Below, one piece after another: positions 16,001 through 21,058 of a stretch of 21,058 nucleotides of DNA. The notes under the pieces were generated by a model. That model was not told the DNA's origin, made no database searches, and saw only the letters and a list, made by a program, of their open reading frames with translations. Origin of the DNA: Treponema sp. (GTDB taxonomy: Bacteria > Spirochaetota > Spirochaetia > Treponematales > Breznakiellaceae); the NCBI GenBank assembly GCA_031277045.1, contig JAISLX010000111.1, positions 1 through 21,058 of the forward strand. Reading direction: 5' to 3'. Each line of letters opens with the position of its first letter. Position 1 is the stretch's first letter. The position numbers and the translations under genes are program-made.

Positions 16001-16324
16001 GAAGCCGCGGGGAACCGGCTCAGGCCCATCCTTATGACCACGCTGACCACGATTCTGGGTCTGATGCCTATGGCTTTCTTCCCCGGGGAAGGATCGGAAC
16101 TGGTGGCCCCCATCGGCAAAACCGTCCTGGGGGGTCTTTCGTTCGGCACCCTTATGACCCTGTTTTTAATGCCCGCGGTTTACTATATTTTTAACCGCCA
16201 TTCCGATGAACGGGCCGCCCGCGCCCAGGCCCGGCGCGAAGAGATCGCCGCGGGGCTGTCCCACCGGCGCCGGGTTAAGGACAAAGACAAGAGCCAGACG
16301 GCGTCATTAGGGGAGGTTTTGTAA
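13100..16324 (+). CDS. RND family efflux pump, AcrB/SwrC-like inner membrane transporter
   Basis: 1074 residues, full length for HAE1/HME-type RND pumps. Residues 10-32 form TM1, followed by the first large periplasmic loop (LPIDLTPEINPP, AGAGPEEVERSVT). A TM block lies at about 345-490, with GVGMLVDNSIVILEN in TM4. A second periplasmic loop precedes the C-terminal TM block (GVIVNNGIVLVDYTNTLR). Where AcrB has two adjacent aspartates in TM4, this protein has Asp409-Asn410, a variant common in SwrC-like pumps. It exports drugs or lipophilic compounds by proton antiport with the adaptor and TolC partner. GAGG precedes the ATG. Its stop overlaps the next ATG (TAATG). Confidence 0.95.
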   Translation: MSLTKSIVSRPTTVFVIFVLLILLGVFAFINLPIDLTPEINPPYLVVLTTYAGAGPEEVERSVTRTLEAALSSVSSLETVTSTSSKGSSMVMMEFTYGTDLIDASNSVRDSLERVRNYLPSGAETPIIFRFDPSMIPIMGLMVTGNRSPEELREITETTIVPRIEQVPGVATASLSGGRQKIIRVDVPQNRLEAYGLTITDIQRNLAANNQQVSAGTIVEGDTSYILTTMGEYTSLEQIHNTVIAYKGGGAGMAGVELPKTIHLRDIADVYEGYRDETSLVYVNGQTAVMLQIQKQSGKNSVQTAKELRSRLTKIAAEIPQDIKITELFNTTDQIENSINQVGSSAISGALLAVIILFIFLRSIKPTLIIGISIPVSIIITLMLMYFANLTLNIMTLAGLILGVGMLVDNSIVILENIYHYREKGAKLATASVIGTQEMIIAIVASTLTTICVFAPLVMFQGLLEMAGELFAGIAFTVVISLSSSLFVAIFLVPVLSSHYLPLVTRKQKPLRGFLAPVDRAFENFFEGLGNAYRHAITWILRHKIFTVLVILGLFVGSLFMIGIIGWVFMPQQEADNITVEVTLPLGTPLAETESTLHRLQAIVEQEIEGYNQMVLNVGGGGMLSAGGSNTGSLRIGLPRYDQRTMSADQMKAIVREHFNEFPGVSFGFGGGNISLGGGNPVDITIRVDDLVKGKALAERIVGLLNDQVPEVTEPQIDLRDGLPQIEIELDRERIYALGLNTITIGNEIRAAVDGITATRYKSGGQNYDVVLSLTREDRSTRPALDHIFVNSQVTGSRVPLSSFASYTEGTGPMSISRENQSRTIHITAGMVPGTTSNTLDQKVRDLITREIPADDDVVIEFGGDNAQMMEMFVKFLFIVVVAIALVFGIMASLFESFRDPFIILFTIPLSLIGIVAIYLITGDTFNILTAVGLLVLVGVIVNNGIVLVDYTNTLRKRGFSLHDACVEAAGNRLRPILMTTLTTILGLMPMAFFPGEGSELVAPIGKTVLGGLSFGTLMTLFLMPAVYYIFNRHSDERAARAQARREEIAAGLSHRRRVKDKDKSQTASLGEVL

Positions 16325-16863
16325 TGTTCCGTGTCGAAATAATCGCCAACCATTCGGTAGAGGAAAACATCCTGGAAGCCTTTTCCCGGGAGGGCGTGGG
16401 GAAATTTTACACCAAGTACCCCAACGTCTTTGGCGTCGGTAATTCCGGCCCCCGCATGGGAGACGCCATCTGGCCGGAGGAAAACATGGCTCTGGTTGTC
16501 TGGTGCGAGGAGGATGAGGCGCGGGGCATCGCCCACGCGGTCGAGGAGGTAAAGAAACAGTTCCCCGATGAGGGAATTAGGGTTTTCGGCCTTCCCGGCC
16601 AGCAGAACCGTTTTTCCCCTGTCTGCCAGCCTGACCAGAATACCGTTTTTGTCCACCCCGAAGCCCCCCCCGCGCCCCGCCGCGACAGCGGCGCGGCTCC
16701 CGTACAGGAACCCGCGCCGCGGTCTCCGCGGTCTCCGCTGAAACCGGTACCGCCCCCGGTTCCCGCCCGCGCGGTCTACACGGCCCCCGCGGTTTACACG
16801 CCGCCTGACGCCGCCGGGATCAATACGGAGTACGACGGGCAGAACATGGACGAGGAGCATTGA
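16324..16863 (+). CDS. PG0541-like (PII-fold) transporter-associated protein with Pro-rich tail
   Basis: 179 residues. Residues 1-95 resemble the small PII-like proteins encoded directly after RND pumps in Bacteroidetes and Spirochaetes (PG0541 type): an opening beta strand (FRVEIIANHSVEENILEAF), a central VFGVGNSGPRMGD loop, and MALVVWCEEDEARGIAHAVEEVK. Residues about 110-160 form a low-complexity tail rich in Pro, Ala and Arg that is probably disordered. No signal peptide, so cytosolic. The ATG shares one base with the pump stop, with GGGGAGG upstream, so it is translated with the pump. A role as a sensor or regulator of pump activity is inferred from fold and position only. Confidence 0.75.
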   Translation: MFRVEIIANHSVEENILEAFSREGVGKFYTKYPNVFGVGNSGPRMGDAIWPEENMALVVWCEEDEARGIAHAVEEVKKQFPDEGIRVFGLPGQQNRFSPVCQPDQNTVFVHPEAPPAPRRDSGAAPVQEPAPRSPRSPLKPVPPPVPARAVYTAPAVYTPPDAAGINTEYDGQNMDEEH

Positions 16864-16912
16864 CGCGGCGCGTTCCGGGCAGTGAATTCGTTTTTTCCAA
16901 CGGGAGGAGGCT

Positions 16913-17317
16913 ATGTCCTACGTTCATCCAAAATTGCGGGCCTTCACCGCCACCCTGGAGGAACTGTTCCACGAGGTAGACGCCGAACTGGAAAACCGTT
17001 ACGGCGGCCGTTTCCCCCTGCACCCCAACCGGCCCCGGCGGGGGGAAACCTTTAACCCGGAAATGGACGGTCTTTTTGAGGTAGCCCCCGATTTTACCAT
17101 CGGCCTCGGTTCCGCGAAAGGCCGGGGTTACCTGGTTTCCCTGCGGGTAGCCACGCTGGAACAGGTACCGGCGGCGGAATTTGAGGCCATCATGACCCAT
17201 GCGGCGGAACTGGTCCGGGAGCGGCTTCCCCGCTTTTTCCCGGACCGCCGCCTGGAACTGGTCCGGGACGGCCCGCGCTTCAAGATAACCGGCGACTTTT
17301 CCCTCGGGAACCTCTAA
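16913..17317 (+). CDS. Conserved-looking hypothetical protein, last gene of the RND operon
   Basis: 134 residues, family not recognised. It is soluble, with no signal peptide or membrane helix: an N-terminal helix (AFTATLEELFHEVDAELENRYGG), a Pro/Arg loop, then alternating strands and helices (FTIGLGSAKGRGYLVSLRVATLE, then FEAIMTHAAELVRERLP). Codon use matches the operon. GGGAGGAGG lies a few bases before the ATG, and the gene begins 49 bases after the PG0541-like stop, so it is probably co-transcribed with the efflux genes. The function is unknown. Confidence 0.75.
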   Translation: MSYVHPKLRAFTATLEELFHEVDAELENRYGGRFPLHPNRPRRGETFNPEMDGLFEVAPDFTIGLGSAKGRGYLVSLRVATLEQVPAAEFEAIMTHAAELVRERLPRFFPDRRLELVRDGPRFKITGDFSLGNL

Positions 17318-17336
17318 ATTCCCATTAATCTAAGGA

Positions 17337-17390
17337 AACTGAACAAGTAAATCTTGTCTCCCAAAAACTGAAGTTTTGGAACAGCCTCAT
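17337..17390. repeat. Degenerate copy of the border hairpin repeat
   Basis: ACAAG (17343-17347) pairs with CTTGT (17353-17357), and CCAAAAAC (17361-17368) pairs with GTTTTGG (17373-17379) around TGAA with one bulge. The stretch AAACTGAAGTTTTGGAACAG parallels GAAACTGAGGTTTCTGAACA of the 6373-6406 hairpin. It separates two convergent genes and may help end transcription. Confidence 0.45.
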
Positions 17391-17502
17391 AAAGAATTGG
17401 GCAGTACCGTACCACCATATCCATGCAGAAAGCGAAAACGTAAGAATCATACAGAGCTTTCCTCCCCGCCTGGAAAGCCACTCGTTGTTTAATAAAGTTT
17501 TG

Positions 17503-18618
17503 CTACAGGCGGATGATTGCGGCGTCGGTAAGAACTTCCGCGCCTGAATCGGTGAGGAGGATGTCGTTTTCCAGGCGGCAGCCGCCGTGGATAGGATCGT
17601 AGAGTCCCGGCTCCAGGGTAAAGACCATGCCGGGACAGAGGACCCAGGAGTTGTCCGCCCTGCTGCGGATAGCGGGGCTTTCGTGTTCCTCCAGGCCGAT
17701 GCCGTGTCCCAGGGCATGGGGCATGGCCTTTCTCGATTTGCCAAAAAGGTAATCCACCGCCTGGGCGATTTCCCTGGTCCCCGTGCCGCTGGCGACAAGG
17801 GTAAGGGCCAGCTTGTAGGCTTTTTCCGTCAGCGTAATGAGCTTTTCCTGGGCGGGGCTGGGGTCCCTGGCGAAGGTAAGGGTTACATCGGTAGTGTAAC
17901 CGGCGTATTTAAGGCCAAAGTCCAGAATGGAAAGCCCCTTGCCCGCGAACGGCGCGGCGGTGTAGGAAGGAAAAGCGTGGATGCCGAAACTCCGTTCCGG
18001 CCCCGCCGCCAGCGTAGTAAAGCCGGTGCCTTCGCAGCCCCGCCTGCGGGAAGCGGATTCTATAAAAAGCGCGGCGTCCATTTCGGTACGGATTCTGCCG
18101 GAACGGACATTTTTTTCCAACAGGGCGATAACATCGTTGGTGATCTCCGCAGCTTTGCGGTAGATGCGGATCTCTTCCTCGTCCTTTACGGCCCGCAGTT
18201 TTTCCAGTTCCCCGTGGAGTCCCGTATCCCGGCAGATAATATCGTAATCGGTAAGGGCGCCCACGTAGTCCAAAAACAGGGGGTAGGGGGTTACCGGCGG
18301 AATTTCGATCTTTGAACCCAGGGGAGTTTTAAGCTTTTCGGCCACCCCCTTTGCGGCGGACACCGGCTTCCGCTCGAATTCCCGGTAGGGGACCATCATG
18401 TCGGCTTTGCCGTAGAGGATCGCCATGTTGACGTCCCAGGGAACCAGCAGGGATTTTTTGTCAACCGACAGAAAGAGCAGGCCGTCCTGGGGATGTCCGC
18501 AAAGCCAGCGCAGCGCCGGATTCCGCCGCCCCTCGGTGTCTTCGATAACCAGCAGGGCGATGCCCTCCCGGGCCATAGCGTCGTATATCTTTTGCCGCCG
18601 GCTTACATAGTCAATCAT
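17503..18618 (-). CDS. M24 family metallopeptidase (Xaa-Pro aminopeptidase/prolidase type)
   Basis: 371 residues: an N-terminal creatinase-like domain (1-130) and a C-terminal pita-bread peptidase domain. All five metal ligands are visible: Asp233 (ILDFG), Asp244 (TTDVT), His305 (HALGHGIG), Glu336 (TLEPG) and Glu350 (RLENDI). It should remove residues before proline using two Mn or Co ions in the cytosol. The start at ATG 18618 is preferred, since GGGGGA lies five bases upstream; the frame extends to a TTG at 18630. It converges with the efflux operon and stands alone. Creatinase-like activity is a less likely alternative. Confidence 0.93.
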   Translation of the reverse strand: MIDYVSRRQKIYDAMAREGIALLVIEDTEGRRNPALRWLCGHPQDGLLFLSVDKKSLLVPWDVNMAILYGKADMMVPYREFERKPVSAAKGVAEKLKTPLGSKIEIPPVTPYPLFLDYVGALTDYDIICRDTGLHGELEKLRAVKDEEEIRIYRKAAEITNDVIALLEKNVRSGRIRTEMDAALFIESASRRRGCEGTGFTTLAAGPERSFGIHAFPSYTAAPFAGKGLSILDFGLKYAGYTTDVTLTFARDPSPAQEKLITLTEKAYKLALTLVASGTGTREIAQAVDYLFGKSRKAMPHALGHGIGLEEHESPAIRSRADNSWVLCPGMVFTLEPGLYDPIHGGCRLENDILLTDSGAEVLTDAAIIRL

Positions 18619-18858
18619 GGATTCCCCCAACAGTTTGCCACAGGCGCGTAACGCGGATTCCTGTATTGCCCGGCGTATCCGGCCCGGGACCAGGACGATG
18701 ACTGCTACGGGCGGTTTTACGGTTTATAACGGACGGGGAGGGCGCGGAAAGGACCGCCGCGGCCTTTCTGAAAAGGCCCGGTTTCACGTATACAAAGGGG
18801 AAACGGCTGTTTCCCACAGGTCCTTACTGTTCTCTTAAACCCCGGTTTTAAGCCAACT

Positions 18859-18873
18859 CCTTATGCCGTAAGG
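18859..18873 (-). terminator. Small hairpin just past the tRNA 3' end
   Basis: CCTTA/TAAGG arms with a five-base loop lie ten bases after the tRNA end on the minus strand. The stem is short with no U-tract, so it is a weak terminator or processing signal. The rest of 18619-18858 holds only another short hairpin (18761-18778) and no gene. Confidence 0.25.
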
Positions 18874-18882
18874 AATTAACGA

Positions 18883-18956
18883 TGGAGGTGAGGGGAATTG
18901 AACCCCTGACCTTGTGAATGCCATTCACACGCTCTAGCCAACTGAGCTACACCCCC
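18883..18956 (-). tRNA. tRNA-Ala (anticodon GGC)
   Basis: The minus strand folds into a complete cloverleaf of 74 bases. The acceptor arm is GGGGGTG/CACCTCC with one G-T pair, followed by a standard D arm (TAGCTCAGTTGGCTAGAGC). The anticodon stem TGTGA/TCACA encloses the loop ATGGCAT, so the anticodon is GGC (Ala, GCC/GCU codons). The T arm is GGGGTTCAATTCCCC and the discriminator is A. CCA is not encoded (the next bases are TCG) and must be added after transcription. Confidence 0.97.
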
Positions 18957-18970
18957 GCGCAGACTTTCAG

Positions 18971-19000
18971 ACTATAAACGGCGGGGGCCGGGCGTGTCAA
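18971..19000 (-). promoter_or_regulatory. Strong sigma70-type promoter of the tRNA-Ala gene
   Basis: On the minus strand TTGACA (19000-18995) is an exact -35. After 18 bases comes TATAGT (18976-18971), five of six matches. Initiation near 18964 would leave only a few bases before the mature tRNA 5' end. Confidence 0.75.
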
Positions 19001-19035
19001 GCCGGCGCCGGGGTTTTCAGCCGCCGGATTTTCCC

Positions 19036-19063
19036 TTGACTCTGCTGCACTGTATCATATACT
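19036..19063 (+). promoter_or_regulatory. Promoter of the gntR-ABC operon
   Basis: TTGACT (19036-19041) and TATACT (19058-19063), each five of six matches, are 16 bases apart. Initiation near 19070 leaves a short leader before the gntR start. Confidence 0.6.
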
Positions 19064-19070
19064 TAATACA
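19051..19070. promoter_or_regulatory. Inverted repeat over the -10 box, candidate GntR operator
   Basis: TGTAT (19051-19055) and ATACA (19066-19070) flank ten bases that include the -10 box. Spacing and position suit autorepression by the YtrA-like regulator encoded next. Confidence 0.45.
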
Positions 19071-19106
19071 ATAATGCTTTAATGCGGCAGGAGGCGGAAT
19101 GAGCTG

Positions 19107-19511
19107 ATGATCTTTCAAACGGAACGGCCCATTTACGTGCAGTTAATGGACGATCTCAAAGGACGGATTGCGGCGGGGCGGATTGCGCCCGGGGAAAAGA
19201 TAGACTCTATCCGGGACCTGGCGGCTTTCTACGCGGTCAATCCAAACACGGTCCAGCGGGCCTTGTCCGAACTGGAACGGGACGGTTTGCTTTCCACAAG
19301 GAGGGCGAATGGAAAAACGGTAACAGAGGATGTACAAATGATTAGGGAACTTAGGGCACGATTGGCGTCCGAACGGGTGGAAACGCTGCTTTCCGCGATG
19401 GAATCCCTGGGATTCAGCGCCGGGGAGACCCGCGATCTGTTCGACCGGGCGCAAAAAGCGCGGCTTTGCCTGAACGGCGGGCCGGAAATTACCCAAGGAG
19501 GCGGCTCATGA
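19107..19511 (+). CDS. GntR family regulator, YtrA subfamily
   Basis: 134 residues, the short YtrA form. A winged helix-turn-helix spans residues about 8-75 (PIYVQLMDDLKGRIAAGRI, PGEKIDSIRDLAAFYAVN, TVQRALSELERDGLL), and only a short C-terminal helical region follows instead of a ligand domain. Such regulators repress the ABC genes they precede. AGGAGG sits 12 bases from this ATG but 4 bases from an earlier ATG (19099) that reads Met-Ser-stop, with TGA overlapping the real start (TGATG); reinitiation may therefore set expression. The stop overlaps the ABC ATPase start (ATGA). Confidence 0.92.
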   Translation: MIFQTERPIYVQLMDDLKGRIAAGRIAPGEKIDSIRDLAAFYAVNPNTVQRALSELERDGLLSTRRANGKTVTEDVQMIRELRARLASERVETLLSAMESLGFSAGETRDLFDRAQKARLCLNGGPEITQGGGS

Positions 19512-20212
19512 GCGCCTGTATACTGGAATGTAGGAATTTAACCAAGCGCTACGGCAAACAGACGGCGCTGGACGGCGCCGGCATAAGCCTGGAAGGGGGG
19601 CGGATCACCGGGCTTCTCGGCCCCAACGGCAGCGGAAAAACAACGCTGATAAAACTGGCCAACGGGCTGCTGCGGCCCTCCGGCGGGGAAGTGCTGATTG
19701 ACGGCAGGAAAACCGGCGTGGAAACCAAGGCGGCGGTTTCCTACCTGCCGGACCGCTTTATACTGGACGGCTGGATGCGGGTAACGGAGATAGTGTCGTT
19801 CTTCGCCGATTTTTACGCGGACTTCCGCAGGGACGCCGCCGAGACCATGCTTGCCAGCCTGGGCATCGGCATGGACAAACGGTTCAAAACCCTGTCCAAG
19901 GGCAGCCGTGAAAAAGTGCAGCTTATCCTTGTGATGGCCCGCAGGGCGCGGCTCTACCTTCTTGACGAGCCCATCGGCGGCGTAGACCCGGCGGCGCGGG
20001 ACTACATTATCACCACGATCATCAACAACTACAACGAGGACGCCGCCGTGCTGATCTCCACCCATCTGATACAGGACGTGGAACGGATTCTGGACGATGT
20101 AATATTCCTCAAAGAGGGCAAGGTCATTCTTCAGGGTGCTGCCGATGACATCCGCACGGAACACGGCATGTCCGTAGATTCGCTTTTTAAGGAGATGTTC
20201 AAATGTTCGTAA
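19508..20212 (+). CDS. ABC transporter ATP-binding protein (YtrB-like)
   Basis: 234 residues, a single ABC ATPase domain. Walker A is GPNGSGKTT (38-46), the signature is the variant LSKGS (129-133, typical of YtrB-like proteins, instead of LSGGQ), Walker B is LYLLDEP (149-155) and the H-loop His is at 186 (STHL). It energises the permease encoded next. AAGGAGG sits upstream of the ATG, which overlaps the gntR stop by four bases. The frame upstream of 19508 is open but lies inside gntR. By analogy with ytr operons it may respond to envelope stress or cell-wall antibiotics; the substrate is not evident. Confidence 0.92.
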   Translation: MSACILECRNLTKRYGKQTALDGAGISLEGGRITGLLGPNGSGKTTLIKLANGLLRPSGGEVLIDGRKTGVETKAAVSYLPDRFILDGWMRVTEIVSFFADFYADFRRDAAETMLASLGIGMDKRFKTLSKGSREKVQLILVMARRARLYLLDEPIGGVDPAARDYIITTIINNYNEDAAVLISTHLIQDVERILDDVIFLKEGKVILQGAADDIRTEHGMSVDSLFKEMFKCS

Positions 20213-20943
20213 AATTGCTCCGTTACGAATTCAAGGCGCTGATGCGGGTCATACCGGCGCTCTACCTGGTCCTGCTGGCGGCGGCGCTTGCTACGGGGAT
20301 CTACAGCCGTATCGTGGACAACGGGAGTTTCAACCCGGAGCCGGGCATTGTCCAGGTCTTCTGGGGAGCGGCGCTTTTGATCCTGTTCATCATGAACGTC
20401 GTAACGGTAATTACGCGCTTCCGGGACAACCTGCTAAAAGACGACGGCTACCTGATGTTCACCCTGCCGGTTCCCGAATGGGCGCTTGCCGCGTCCAAAG
20501 CGGCGGCGGCCTTCTGCGCTTTTTTGTCGAGCGCCGTGGTCTACAGCGTCTCCCTGACAATCTTCGCGTTTGTCGCCGGTAACGGACAGGTGCTGGACTT
20601 TCTGCTCATGCTGCCCCGTTTCCTTTCGGGGATTTGGTCCTATCCCGTCAGCCCCCCCCCGGCGGCTGTCAAAATCGCTGTGCTTGTGGTGGTTGTGGTT
20701 CAGCAGGTGTGCCTGTGGTACGCGGCGGCGATAGCCGGCCACATCGCGCCCCGCTTCCACAGCCTTGCCGGGTTCGGCACGTATTTCGTGGTTATGGTAT
20801 TCAAGCAGTATCTGATCCTGGCGGCCGCCTCTCCGCCGGGCGGACAGCAGATTCCGGTCATCATCTGCATTGAAACGGCCTTCGCCGTTGTATGTTTCGC
20901 CGCCGTGAACTGGCTCCTCAAACACAGACTGAACCTGGAATGA
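20203..20943 (+). CDS. ABC transporter membrane permease (ABC-2/YtrC-like)
   Basis: 246 residues with about six predicted membrane helices: near 15-33, 45-70, two in 88-125, one in the [18 protein letters not shown] region, and two at the C-terminus ending in [11 protein letters not shown]. No solute-binding domain is present. Start overlaps the ATPase stop by ten bases, with AAGGAG eight bases upstream, so the pair is translationally coupled. A run of nine C (20652-20660) encodes Pro residues in a loop; loss or gain of a base would truncate the protein. It is the last gene of the operon, followed by strong hairpins. Confidence 0.85.
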   Translation: MFVKLLRYEFKALMRVIPALYLVLLAAALATGIYSRIVDNGSFNPEPGIVQVFWGAALLILFIMNVVTVITRFRDNLLKDDGYLMFTLPVPEWALAASKAAAAFCAFLSSAVVYSVSLTIFAFVAGNGQVLDFLLMLPRFLSGIWSYPVSPPPAAVKIAVLVVVVVQQVCLWYAAAIAGHIAPRFHSLAGFGTYFVVMVFKQYLILAAASPPGGQQIPVIICIETAFAVVCFAAVNWLLKHRLNLE

Positions 20944-20990
20944 AGAACCCCGCCGCAGAGCTCGAACCAAAGGTTCGGCGGGGTATCTTC
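20942..20990 (+). terminator. Long hairpin after the ABC permease gene
   Basis: ACCCCGCCG (20947-20955) pairs perfectly with CGGCGGGGT (20976-20984); GAAGA and TCTTC extend the stem past one bulge. Inside it CGAACC (20963-20968) can pair with GGTTCG (20972-20977). It begins at the permease stop codon. No U-run follows directly, so it may act with the next hairpin. Confidence 0.5.
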
Positions 20991-21001
20991 GTTCGAGAAG
21001 A

Positions 21002-21020
21002 AAAAGTCCTACGGACTTTT
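21002..21020 (+). terminator. Rho-independent-like terminator
   Basis: AAAAGTCC (21002-21009) and GGACTTTT (21013-21020) form an eight-pair stem with loop TAC, followed by CTCATTTT. It is the best intrinsic terminator candidate for the gntR-ABC operon. Confidence 0.6.
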
Positions 21021-21058
21021 CTCATTTTGCACAGGGGAGGTCTCAACCCCGCCATCAT

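Noticed and set aside
18761..18778. Hairpin GGCCTTT/AAAGGCC upstream of the peptidase gene
   Set aside because: No U-tract on either strand and no gene whose end it fits, so not called as a terminator.
1..21058. CRISPR arrays, insertion sequences, phage genes, rRNA
   Set aside because: No regularly spaced repeats, transposase motifs, phage proteins or rRNA-like sequence were seen on either strand.

Overview
The window looks like chromosomal DNA of a host-associated or anaerobic spirochete, most likely a Treponema of the termite-gut type. This is inferred from protein style, from a tRNA with no encoded CCA, from an RND operon carrying a PG0541-like partner, and from short hairpin repeats at gene borders. 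No marker gene fixes the species. Base composition is not uniform: bases 1-4980 are intermediate, the MATE gene (5001-6353) is clearly AT-rich, and everything from about 6500 onward is GC-rich.

Left part (1-4982): a hydantoin-type cluster. On the minus strand, an NCS1 cytosine/hydantoin-type permease, a DUF917 protein and a hydantoinase/oxoprolinase-family protein (cut by the window edge) form a tight operon. Divergent to it is an Asp/Glu/hydantoin racemase with both catalytic cysteines. The 284-base divergent spacer holds facing promoter elements and an inverted repeat. Right after the racemase a 27-codon frame with an excellent ribosome binding site matches the N-terminus of the DUF917 protein, so it is probably the stump of a second DUF917 gene. 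The picture is uptake, stereochemical conversion and breakdown of a cyclic ureide-like compound; the substrate cannot be read from sequence.

Middle (5001-8816): an AT-rich MATE efflux gene bordered by the stump on one side and by a 15-bp-arm hairpin plus a structured repeat on the other, then an aldo/keto reductase-like gene lacking the catalytic lysine, divergent from a DUF1015 gene that may be leaderless.

Efflux operon (9050-17317): a TetR operator palindrome, then a regulator reading frame containing two TetR-type DNA-binding domains but interrupted by an 11-G run, then TolC-like outer-membrane protein, lipoprotein adaptor, RND pump, a PG0541/PII-like small protein and an unknown 134-residue protein. 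Most gene joints overlap or are very short. The G-run sits exactly where a -1 shift joins the two halves into one 446-residue tandem TetR, which makes this a candidate phase-variable (or frameshift-controlled) multidrug efflux switch. That is the most interesting system in the window.

Right part (17503-21058): an M24 metallopeptidase (Xaa-Pro type), tRNA-Ala(GGC) with a strong promoter, and a YtrA-like GntR regulator with an ABC ATPase and a membrane permease in a translationally coupled operon. A 9-C run lies in the permease, and strong hairpins close the operon.
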